DNA from: Thermoplasmatales archaeon | GTDB lineage: Archaea > Thermoplasmatota > JASEFT01 > JAUWIS01 | Assembly (NCBI GenBank): GCA_030019485.1 | Contig: JASEEW010000113.1 | Coordinates: 1 to 6,066, forward strand | Length of the DNA stretch: 6,066 nucleotides | Reading direction: 5' to 3' | Shown: positions 1 through 4,710 of the stretch, one piece after another | How positions within the stretch are numbered: position 1 is the first letter of the stretch | Layout: the number at the start of each line of letters is the position of its first letter | The notes under the pieces: model-generated | Database searches by the model: none | What the model was told of the DNA's origin: nothing | Seen by the model: the letters and a program-made list of their open reading frames with translations, nothing else | Made by a program: the position numbers and the translations under genes

Positions 1-39
1 TAAATGTTGCGACAAAAACCCTAATCCCCTTCCTATCTA

Positions 40-708
40 TTAGTCGTACAATTTGCATTTATCAACCCATCTGCAGAATTGGCAGTTATCAGGCGCCTCT
101 GGCATGTCTCCTTCCAGGACCTTTACTGCTTCTTTAAAGATTCTTTCAGCATTTTTTACAGATATATCCATTCTGATTAAATCTGTATGAAATACAAAAT
201 CCCCATCCTCGTTAACCCTGTCAGGATGATAGAATAAAAGATAAGCATAATCCTCTGTTTCATATCCATTTTTCCTTAACAGAAGATTGTATATGTCCAG
301 CTGGTCCTGGTAATGCTTTGCTGTGTCCTCTTTTAATGGATAACCCCTTGTTTTATAGTCCAGAACAATAAGCTTCTTTCCTTTCTGCAGAATATTATCA
401 ACTGCTCCTCTGAAAAAATTCCCTTTTTCATCAGTCCACTGTATTCCTTTGAAATTGTTTCTCCAGACCTTGAGAAGTTCTGCATCATCAAAAAGCGTTA
501 CTTCATCATCCATCCCTTTAAGCTCAGGAGGAAGTTCATCACTGTCTCTGAATGAATCAAAATGCGCCTTCAATATCTTGTCCATCCCACCCGGAAGCGA
601 TGGGAAAATACCCTCGGGTCTTTTGATTCCTTTATTGAAGTGAAGCCAGAAGCATCTTGGGCATTCCTTCAGAAGACTCAGGCTTGATGGACTAAAATTG
701 TATGGCAT
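40..708 (-). CDS. PD-(D/E)XK nuclease, Cas4/RecB-like, with predicted Fe-S cluster
   Basis: This 222-residue protein is predicted to be a DNA nuclease of the RecB/Cas4/AddB C-terminal type. Visible motifs are a conserved His at residue 49, an acidic residue in RGAVDNIL (D104), the core VLDYKT (D117, K119), and a Q-x-Q-x3-Y element (Q134, Q136, Y140) as in RecB motif III. Cysteines lie near both ends: C16-x2-C19 at the N-terminus, and C209-x2-C212-x5-C218 at the C-terminus. One N-terminal plus three C-terminal cysteines is the pattern of the 4Fe-4S pin in Cas4 and AddB. The size fits a stand-alone Cas4-like protein. No CRISPR array or cas gene is visible, so a CRISPR role is not supported; general DNA repair or processing is as likely. 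The ATG at 708 has GTGAT 8 bases upstream and lies 4 bases after the stop of a purP-tail remnant. The fold is well supported, the specific role is not. Confidence 0.85.
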   Translation of the reverse strand: MPYNFSPSSLSLLKECPRCFWLHFNKGIKRPEGIFPSLPGGMDKILKAHFDSFRDSDELPPELKGMDDEVTLFDDAELLKVWRNNFKGIQWTDEKGNFFRGAVDNILQKGKKLIVLDYKTRGYPLKEDTAKHYQDQLDIYNLLLRKNGYETEDYAYLLFYHPDRVNEDGDFVFHTDLIRMDISVKNAERIFKEAVKVLEGDMPEAPDNCQFCRWVDKCKLYD

Positions 709-710
709 AT

Positions 711-742
711 TATCACATCACAATCTCTCCAACCTTTCCTTT
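711..742 (-). pseudogene. Remnant of a second purP 3' end
   Basis: This 32-bp segment matches 28 of 32 bases of the true purP end at 928-959, in the same orientation and 217 bp away. Read in the purP frame it gives KGKVGEIVM and a TGA stop, against KGKVGEIVT and TAA in the intact gene. All four differences are transitions. Two are silent Gly changes, one swaps stop codons, and only one changes an amino acid (Thr to Met). That bias suggests the copy was once a translated PurP C-terminus, not a recent random duplication. Just upstream, GAGATTAAGGAT (756-745) resembles the purP GAG-GTT-AAA-AGG codons (E-V-K-R), but with a frame-disrupting deletion between them. The rest of the gene is absent. 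Archaea often carry more than one purP paralogue, so a lost tandem copy that once preceded the nuclease gene is the simplest explanation. Confidence 0.65.
712..721 (-). promoter_or_regulatory. Ribosome-binding site of the nuclease gene
   Basis: On the minus strand two adjacent GTGAT motifs (721-717 and 716-712) precede the ATG at 708. The first has an 8-base spacing suitable for pairing with the archaeal 16S rRNA 3' end. It is made of the last codons of the purP-tail remnant, so a dead gene end now carries the translation signal of the nuclease. Confidence 0.55.
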
Positions 743-776
743 ACATCCTTAATCTCCAAATGATTTATTCATATTC

Positions 777-828
777 TTAATCCTTTATTTCCCAATAGCC
801 ACCTTTGGCATGGCCTATTCTTGTGATG
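777..828 (-). pseudogene. C-terminal remnant of an AlbA_2/Schlafen-type ATP-binding protein
   Basis: Minus-strand codons from 827 to the TAA at 779-777 read ITRIGHAKGGYWEIKD. A final winged-helix segment of the form I-x-R-x-G-x-x-K-x-G-Y-W followed by a short tail is typical of the C-terminus of AlbA_2-domain (DUF4325/RecG-like) ATP-binding proteins, where it ends the DNA-binding domain. There is no start codon of its own. It is in a different frame from the matching N-terminal piece at 857-907, and the two are separated only by the palindrome at 829-856. I infer both ends come from one gene that lost roughly a kilobase of interior. The family call rests on recall of the motif, not on a search. 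Confidence 0.5.
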
Positions 829-862
829 TACTCCCAGCCATTTATGGCTGGGAGTATTTCAC
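823..862. repeat. Perfect 12-bp stem palindrome, possible IS200/IS605-type or MITE footprint
   Basis: TACTCCCAGCCA (829-840), a 4-base loop TTTA, then its exact complement (845-856). Outside a 2-base mismatch on each side the stem resumes with GTGA (823-826) against TCAC (859-862). On the plus strand it is followed by TTTCAC and, after a small ACTTC/GAAGT repeat, seven Ts. Hairpin-plus-TTCAC arrangements resemble the right ends of IS200/IS605-type elements, but no transposase or TnpB is present. It sits exactly between the two halves of a broken gene, which favours an insertion or deletion scar over a terminator; no T-run follows it in the direction of purP transcription. Confidence 0.7.
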
Positions 863-907
863 TTCAGAAGTGCTTTTTTTAAATTCTAAAGTTTCACTTT
901 CCTCCAT
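842..907 (-). pseudogene. N-terminal remnant of an AlbA_2/Schlafen-type ATP-binding protein
   Basis: An ATG at 907-905, with GAGG about 12 bases upstream, opens a frame reading MEESETLEFKKSTSEVK. It then enters the palindrome, adds four junk residues and stops at TAA (844-842). E-S-E-T-L-E-F-K-K-S-x-S-E is the classic first strand and helix of the AlbA_2 putative DNA-binding domain (Pfam PF04326) found at the start of Schlafen-like and RecG-like ATP-binding proteins of about 400-480 residues in archaea and bacteria. Recognisable homology ends exactly where the hairpin begins (856). The gene starts 22 bp after the purP stop on the same strand, so it was probably co-transcribed. It is broken now: only 17 native codons remain, with the matching C-terminus at 777-828 in another frame. 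Confidence 0.65.
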
Positions 908-929
908 CTTACTCTTGCCTCTAATTATA

Positions 930-2075
930 TTACGTCACAATCTCCCCAACCTTCCCTTTTTCTATCGCCCTTTTAACCTCAAAAACTGTTCTTCTACCCG
1001 TACTCATGTTTTTGCGCCACAGAGAGTTACCATACGGATGCCCTGCAGACATGTGGACATTTGTTCCTCCGCCAACCCTTGGTGCTATGTCATAAATATA
1101 AAAATTCAGGTCCTTGTCAACACAGGTCTGAAGGCAGAATGCGCCTATTATGCCTGGTGAGTAGTATTCCTGGGTTGCTTTCACATATTTTTCTCCAAGA
1201 ACAAATGCTTTTTCAAGCAAAGATTCACGCAGGGTTGCCGAGTTATGACCGCAAACCGTGTACTCAGGCGTAATTTGTTTTTCATTTAGTGAAATCTGCT
1301 GAGGAGCAGGCAGGCGCACATGTCCATCAAGGGATGTTTCAAACCTCCAGTCAACCCCGAGAAGCTCAATTTTTTTATCAATCGGTGAATAAAACATGTC
1401 AAGGTTGAAAACAGGTCCTATGATGTATCTTTCAATCCTCGCGTTTCCCAAATCATCATTTGTGATTACATTCTGACGTAGTAGCGTTTCAGATTTTTCC
1501 CTGTATTCCTTGTAGCTTGATGCTGTGAAAAAACCCCTTTCAAGTTTCTTGACCGCGTGCTTGAGTTTCACAATGCACAGCTCGTTTATATCCTCTGGTT
1601 TACCTATTTTTTCAGGATACGGGAGTTTTGCCTTTTCAAGCAGCCAGTAATAGCTTTTCTTTTCTTCTCTTTCCTCAGACCTGAGAAGGTTTCTTGAGCC
1701 TACAAGAGGGATCCTGAAATTGTTTTCTATCTCACCCATGTCAACATAGGAGCTGAAAGACCTGTTAGGAACAAAAAGCACATTATTTTCTCTTATTTTC
1801 TCCTGGTTTCCCCTGCTCATGATTTCTTTGAATTTATCAAGAAGCAGAATTTCATCAACCATGCCCATGACAACCTTCCCATTTTCCCTTTCACATTTAA
1901 AATAATTTGTGTAGGTTTTCTCCCTTCCTTTCTGGCAGACAACAAATGTCCTGAAACCTTCTTCTACCGCGCCGTCGCATACATCAAGCGCTGAATGGGA
2001 GCCAACAACACCAATCTTCACCTTTGCCAAATCATAAGACTCAAGAACCTCAAGGATTTCCTTTCTTTGTAGCAT
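930..2075 (-). CDS. purP: PurP-family formate-dependent FAICAR synthetase (ATP-grasp)
   Basis: A 381-residue protein of the archaeal PurP family: an N-terminal domain (PF06849) and a C-terminal ATP-grasp part (PF06973). PurP converts AICAR, formate and ATP to FAICAR, ADP and phosphate, the archaeal replacement for the folate-dependent PurH step of cytosolic purine synthesis. Visible landmarks are SHSALDVCDGA with EEGFRT (26-43), the nucleotide-binding stretch IVKLKHAVKKLERGFF (168-183), PVFNLDMFYS (221-230), and a metal/ATP region DIAPRVGGGTN (329-339). The end is STGRR-x3-EVKRAIEKGKVGEIVT. Length is close to the usual 360-385. The APRVGGGTN form and the extra length leave open a paralogue that has drifted in substrate, as many archaea carry two or more copies. 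The ATG at 2075 lacks a clear ribosome-binding site but has a TATA-like ATATAT centred 25-26 bases upstream, suggesting a leaderless transcript. Confidence 0.85.
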   Translation of the reverse strand: MLQRKEILEVLESYDLAKVKIGVVGSHSALDVCDGAVEEGFRTFVVCQKGREKTYTNYFKCERENGKVVMGMVDEILLLDKFKEIMSRGNQEKIRENNVLFVPNRSFSSYVDMGEIENNFRIPLVGSRNLLRSEEREEKKSYYWLLEKAKLPYPEKIGKPEDINELCIVKLKHAVKKLERGFFTASSYKEYREKSETLLRQNVITNDDLGNARIERYIIGPVFNLDMFYSPIDKKIELLGVDWRFETSLDGHVRLPAPQQISLNEKQITPEYTVCGHNSATLRESLLEKAFVLGEKYVKATQEYYSPGIIGAFCLQTCVDKDLNFYIYDIAPRVGGGTNVHMSAGHPYGNSLWRKNMSTGRRTVFEVKRAIEKGKVGEIVT

Positions 2076-2097
2076 AGGGGATAATATGTTTTTTGTG

Positions 2098-2103
2098 ATA
2101 TAT
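2098..2103 (-). promoter_or_regulatory. TATA-like box of purP
   Basis: ATATAT is centred about 25-26 bases before the purP ATG (2075) on the minus strand. This spacing would place the transcription start at or next to the start codon, so translation is probably leaderless. It fits the absence of a Shine-Dalgarno sequence. Confidence 0.5.
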
Positions 2104-2132
2104 GGTTTGCTATGTTATTGTTAAAAAGGAAA

Positions 2133-2146
2133 CATAAATTTAAGTA
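2133..2146 (+). promoter_or_regulatory. TATA-like box of the Yip1-like gene
   Basis: CATAAATTTAAGTA preceded by a purine-rich AAAAAGGAAA, like an archaeal BRE/TATA pair. A start of transcription about 25 bases on falls near 2164-2166. The ATG at 2146 would then lie inside the promoter and not in the mRNA, which favours the GTG at 2170 as the start codon. The same TTTAAGTA, at the same distance from TTTTTGTGAT, is seen before the gene at 3054. Confidence 0.5.
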
Positions 2147-2169
2147 TGCATAAAACCTTTTTTGTTTTT

Positions 2170-2973
2170 GTGATAGCAAACGTTTCCTGTCCAAGATGCA
2201 GGCATATGTTTAGCGTGGACCTGCCTGATACTAACAGAAAATACAGGACTTGCTGCCCTAAATGCAGGTATGAGTTTGATGTTGGAGGTGTGTCGTATCA
2301 GGCACCACCAATGCCGCCACCGTCAATGTATGGGATGCCACAACCACCAGCATATATGTATGGTCCTCCTAGGAAAATGGGCTTCTTTGAAAAAGTGAAA
2401 GGTTTTATGTTCAGTCCAACAAACACTTTTAATAATGCAAAATCTGACACATTATCAGAATCCTTCAAATATTTCATAATATTACTTCTCATATATTCAT
2501 CTTTATCAGCAGCAATGATGTCAGCTCAAATCATGTTAATTGGTTTTATAAGTGAAGAGATATTTGGCTTTCCAGTATACGGTTTCCCAACAGCTGATGT
2601 TCTTATTGTTAAGATGTTTGAGGCATTTATAATGAACATTATCTATGGTATCATTGGCGTATTCATAGGAGGAGCGTGGTTGCATCTATGGGTATATGTT
2701 GTTGGCGGTAGGAAAGGCATTGCTCAGACAATAAAATCCTGCATGTATTCTGCAACACCCAGCTATTTAATAGGGTGGATACCATGCATAGGGTTCATTG
2801 GCTCAATCTGGAGTTTGGTATTAAATGTAATTGGGATAAAGCAGCTGCATGAGATTTCCACATGGCGGGCTGTTGCAGCATTTATACTCGCAGTACTACC
2901 TGTGATAATAATAACAATCGTACTGGCAGTACTGTTGTATGTCTGGGTTTCAGGATTTACAGGTGGTATATAA
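2170..2973 (+). CDS. Zinc-ribbon, Pro-rich, Yip1-like polytopic membrane protein
   Basis: Starting at the GTG (2170), 267 residues. The order is a zinc ribbon (C7-x2-C10 and C29-x2-C32), a Pro/Met/Tyr-rich linker (about 43-68), an amphipathic FFEKVKGFMFSP segment (72-83), then four to five membrane spans. The FF-x-K-V-x-x-x-x-F-P/S-P opening, the N-x-x-G-I/K-Q helix and the long hydrophobic tail match archaeal members of the Yip1/YIPF family (PF04893). Eukaryotic relatives bind Rab GTPases and shape membranes, but the archaeal role is unknown. The ribbon should be cytosolic. An ATG at 2146 would add eight residues (MHKTFFVF), but it overlaps the TATA-like box, so I prefer 2170. A T-rich tract follows the stop. 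The gene is divergent from purP and sits 80 bp before a small-protein operon sharing its promoter layout and linker style. Fold call fairly firm, function not. Confidence 0.75.
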   Translation: MIANVSCPRCRHMFSVDLPDTNRKYRTCCPKCRYEFDVGGVSYQAPPMPPPSMYGMPQPPAYMYGPPRKMGFFEKVKGFMFSPTNTFNNAKSDTLSESFKYFIILLLIYSSLSAAMMSAQIMLIGFISEEIFGFPVYGFPTADVLIVKMFEAFIMNIIYGIIGVFIGGAWLHLWVYVVGGRKGIAQTIKSCMYSATPSYLIGWIPCIGFIGSIWSLVLNVIGIKQLHEISTWRAVAAFILAVLPVIIITIVLAVLLYVWVSGFTGGI

Positions 2974-2978
2974 AAACA

Positions 2979-2989
2979 TTTTTTATTTT
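2979..2989 (+). terminator. Oligo-T terminator after the Yip1-like gene
   Basis: T6-A-T4 begins 6 bases after the TAA at 2971-2973, with no hairpin. Archaeal RNA polymerase commonly stops at such T-rich tracts. It separates this gene from the operon promoter at about 3012. Confidence 0.5.
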
Positions 2990-3011
2990 ACGCATTGTGT
3001 TTCCGTAGAAA

Positions 3012-3021
3012 ATTTTAAGTA
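3012..3021 (+). promoter_or_regulatory. TATA-like box of the small-protein operon
   Basis: ATTTTAAGTA lies about 40 bases before the ATG at 3054 and exactly 26 bases (TTTAAGTA to T-run) before TTTTTGTGAT at 3040. The predicted start of transcription is around 3040, giving a leader of about 13 bases that carries the ribosome-binding site. Confidence 0.5.
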
Positions 3022-3044
3022 ATAACAAGATGCTACTACTTTTT

Positions 3045-3049
3045 GTGAT
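3045..3049 (+). promoter_or_regulatory. GTGAT ribosome-binding site
   Basis: GTGAT ends 4 bases before the ATG at 3054 and can pair with the archaeal 16S 3' end. It supports this start for the 70-residue gene. Confidence 0.55.
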
Positions 3050-3053
3050 TTAA

Positions 3054-3266
3054 ATGGCAGCACCATCATCTCAACAACCCCTTCAATATGGGCAATATCC
3101 ACCACAGGGAGATATACCCCCTCAGCAGTATCAGCAACCCCCACCACCATATCCTCCGCAGAAAAAGGATAAGACAGAACTAATAATATTTATAATCCTT
3201 CTGTTAGTATGCTTCCCTGTCGGGATAATATACCTGATTCTGAAGAAAGATGAAATATTTGACTAA
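3054..3266 (+). CDS. Small Pro/Gln-rich protein with one C-terminal membrane span
   Basis: A 70-residue protein I do not recognise by family. Residues 1-35 are low-complexity Gln/Pro/Tyr (QYPPQG, QQYQQPPPPYPPQ). A basic KKDK follows, then one hydrophobic span (about 43-63, IIFIILLLVCFPVGIIYLIL) and a short charged tail ending DEIFD. The layout suggests an anchored, flexible, probably cytosolic tail, as in adaptor or scaffold peptides. The final hydrophobic segment with F-P-V-G-I-I-Y resembles the short PMP3/phospholipase-D-nuclease-type N-terminal spans only in composition. A GTGAT ribosome-binding site and TATA-like box support the start. The last 17 bases overlap the start of the next gene, so translation of the two is probably coupled. 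An 18-base stretch encoding YQQPP is identical to one in the gene at 3816, linking the two genes in origin or selection. Confidence 0.7.
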   Translation: MAAPSSQQPLQYGQYPPQGDIPPQQYQQPPPPYPPQKKDKTELIIFIILLLVCFPVGIIYLILKKDEIFD

Positions 3267-3810
3267 AACCACCAGGTTTCTGAGGAAAATTAAGCCTGTA
3301 CTTCTATCACATCATCCAGACTGCGACATGTTCAAAGAGCACACAGTTAATATCCATGGTTTAAAGTTGTGTGAAGGATGTGCTACAATTTATCCAAGCA
3401 TACTGATTTCGCTTTTGTTTTTGTGTACAATCAATTTTTTTCAACCAGTGTTTTTTAGATACCTGTTTTTTATAGGGTTGCTGTTTATGGGCCCAAAAAT
3501 AATCAGCATACTTTTACATCCCAAGAAAAAAACAATTAAAATAGGGGTTAACATTTTAGTTGGAACAGGTATTGCCATCTGTATTTTCAGCATATTTTCA
3601 TTTCCATTCCCGTTTTTAATGAATCTGTTTATCTTCGTTGTGTTTTTCATGCTGGTAAGCAGTACAAATTTCATTAGGGTTAAAAGCATCATGAAAACAT
3701 GTTCGGCATGCGAGTATCACAGAAACTGGAGCATATGCCCTGGATTCAAAGGTTTATACGGTAATATAGAAAAGAATTTAAATGAAAAAGTAGATAGTAA
3801 GTTGAGGTAA
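3250..3810 (+). CDS. Cys-rich polytopic membrane protein, DUF2085-like
   Basis: A 186-residue membrane protein. The N-terminal part reads LLSHHPDCDMF then an H31, then LKLCEGCATIYPS, giving C25, C41-x2-C44. The C-x-x-C-x-x-I-Y just before a first membrane span resembles the C-A-R-C-x-G-x-Y signature of DUF2085 proteins. Four spans follow (about 46-64, 67-89, 97-117, 119-141). A second cluster, C151-x2-C154 with C163 in CSACEYHRNWSICPGF, lies after the last span. With an even number of spans both clusters face the same side and could together bind a metal. The role is unknown. The ATG sits inside the previous gene (17-base overlap) with GAAGAAAG just upstream, so it is probably translated by coupling. 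The next gene's ribosome-binding site overlaps its stop codon. The DUF2085 link is from memory of the motif, moderate certainty. Confidence 0.7.
   Translation: MKYLTKTTRFLRKIKPVLLSHHPDCDMFKEHTVNIHGLKLCEGCATIYPSILISLLFLCTINFFQPVFFRYLFFIGLLFMGPKIISILLHPKKKTIKIGVNILVGTGIAICIFSIFSFPFPFLMNLFIFVVFFMLVSSTNFIRVKSIMKTCSACEYHRNWSICPGFKGLYGNIEKNLNEKVDSKLR
3804..3808 (+). promoter_or_regulatory. GAGGT ribosome-binding site
   Basis: GAGGT runs into the TAA of the preceding gene (3808-3810) and is 7 bases before the ATG at 3816. It fixes this start and shows that the two genes share a transcript. Confidence 0.6.
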
Positions 3811-3815
3811 TAAAA

Positions 3816-4175
3816 ATGATAAACTGTCCTAGATGTGGTAGAACTTTGGATAAATGCCCAACCTGTGGTCAGATAGTTGATGAAAGCAGAATAAGCTCAA
3901 TAAAATGTTTTTACTGTGGGGAAAACATTACTGTGAAAACCACTCAGCCAGCACAGCCTTCTTATCAACCATACCAGCCAGCATACCAGCCTTATCAGCC
4001 ATATCCACCAGCATATCCGCAGTATCAGCAACCCCCTCAGCAGATGAGTAAGTGCTCAAGATGCGGCTCAACAAATCTGCAGTTTTTCGGGAATGGTAAA
4101 GGCATCTGTAATGTTTGCAAACATGTTTTTAAGTGGAGCAGGGATGCATACGGAAGAACGATAGTAACAGGGTAA
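3816..4175 (+). CDS. Double zinc-ribbon protein with Tyr-Gln-Pro repeat linker
   Basis: A 119-residue, apparently soluble protein. Five C-x2-C pairs are visible: C4/C7, C14/C17, C31/C34, then C80/C83 and C98/C101. The first three form one or two N-terminal ribbons and the last two a C-terminal one. Between them, residues 44-76 are a linker made of YQP, YQPA and YPP units. Having no membrane span, it is likely a cytosolic binding or adaptor protein. Zinc ribbons on both ends of a flexible linker could join two partners, for instance the Cys-rich membrane proteins beside it, but this is inference. It is the last gene of the operon, only 5 bases after the previous stop. An 18-base identity (4019-4036) with the gene at 3054 lies in the linker. 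The specific function is not recognisable. Confidence 0.75.
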   Translation: MINCPRCGRTLDKCPTCGQIVDESRISSIKCFYCGENITVKTTQPAQPSYQPYQPAYQPYQPYPPAYPQYQQPPQQMSKCSRCGSTNLQFFGNGKGICNVCKHVFKWSRDAYGRTIVTG

Positions 4176-4212
4176 AAAACAAAAATATAAAAAATAAAAA
4201 AGAGAAAAGCTT
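4176..4212 (-). terminator. T-rich terminator of the three-span membrane protein gene
   Basis: On the minus strand, right after the stop at 4213, there are several runs of four to six Ts over 37 bases, without a strong hairpin. This is typical of archaeal termination. On the plus strand it is an A-rich tract and would be a poor terminator for the gene ending at 4175. Confidence 0.5.
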
Positions 4213-4590
4213 TTACTCGAACGCTGCTTTAATTTCTGGCTTGAATAGATACCACAGTATTATTATACCTATTATTGTACCTACTGGTATGTTACACAGC
4301 GACAGAATAGCAAGTATTATTGCTATTGTTCTTGCCCAGCCTTTCAATGTCCATAAGCCCCAGCCTATCAGGAAGTATACAAGGCCAACTATCACAAGTA
4401 CTATTGTGCAAATTGTCGCATAACCTGTTAAACCAGCCCCTGCACCACCAGGAAGCATAGCTGTATAATACCCTGAAACGACCCCAACAATCATCCACAT
4501 TATCCCGCTGATAAACATCAGCACTGCCAGAATCGTTATGCCAGCCGGCCTCTCTTTCGTTACAGGGGTTGGTCCCATTGGTGTTGCCAT
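4213..4590 (-). CDS. Small three- to four-span membrane protein of unknown function
   Basis: A 125-residue protein beginning MATPMGPTPVTKERP. The polar Pro/Thr N-terminus is followed by hydrophobic segments at about 17-40, 58-80 and 86-116, the last possibly two short spans around a conserved turn. The end, KGWARTIAIILAI then IPVGTIIGI and YLFKPEIKAAF, is a common signature of small archaeal and bacterial membrane proteins whose role is not known to me. The frame stays open to 4659, but I chose the ATG at 4590: GGAGGG (4603-4598) lies 7 bases upstream and a TATA-like box lies at 4622-4634, so the upstream codons would not be transcribed. The gene converges with the zinc-ribbon operon. An insertion sequence sits about 30 bp upstream of its promoter and may affect its expression. 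Confidence 0.75.
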   Translation of the reverse strand: MATPMGPTPVTKERPAGITILAVLMFISGIMWMIVGVVSGYYTAMLPGGAGAGLTGYATICTIVLVIVGLVYFLIGWGLWTLKGWARTIAIILAILSLCNIPVGTIIGIIILWYLFKPEIKAAFE

Positions 4591-4597
4591 CTTATTT

Positions 4598-4603
4598 CCC
4601 TCC
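4598..4603 (-). promoter_or_regulatory. GGAGGG ribosome-binding site
   Basis: A strong Shine-Dalgarno sequence 7 bases before the ATG at 4590. It decides this start over the upstream ATG at 4659. Confidence 0.7.
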
Positions 4604-4621
4604 AGATAGAGAATGAACTTG

Positions 4622-4634
4622 TTTATATTTAAAT
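4622..4634 (-). promoter_or_regulatory. TATA-like box of the three-span membrane protein gene
   Basis: ATTTAAATATAAA on the minus strand, centred about 38 bases before the ATG at 4590. A transcription start near 4603 would leave a leader of about 13 bases containing the GGAGGG site. Confidence 0.55.
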
Positions 4635-4710
4635 GTTCTGGTGAATTCAGTAGTTCCAAAAGTGTTTTTCTGACCCCCTAAAATCAAATATTTTGTATGG
4701 TATACCTAAC

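Noticed and set aside
823..880. Hairpin plus seven Ts as an intrinsic terminator
   Set aside because: The T-run follows on the plus strand, but no plus-strand gene ends here; purP is transcribed the other way. A scar of a mobile element or deletion fits better.
810..1160. Plus-strand open frame of 116 codons over the purP 3' end and the gap
   Set aside because: It is antisense to purP and crosses the palindrome; the peptide has no family features and the minus-strand reading explains the bases.
2089..2136. A third TTTTTGTGAT (2090-2099) on the plus strand, followed by an 11-codon ATG frame (2102-2137), as a small upstream gene
   Set aside because: It lacks the TTTAAGTA box 26 bases upstream, and its bases double as the purP TATA-like box on the other strand. 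The tiny frame has no support.
3963..4040. YQP-coding tandem units as a CRISPR-like or satellite repeat
   Set aside because: Units are short, irregular and in frame with a protein linker; they are coding low complexity, not a repeat array.
4292..4659. Upstream ATG (4659) for the three-span membrane protein, and a second overlapping minus-strand frame at 4292-4498
   Set aside because: The ATG at 4659 lies before the TATA-like box, while ATG 4590 has a strong GGAGGG. The other frame is a shadow of the same gene.
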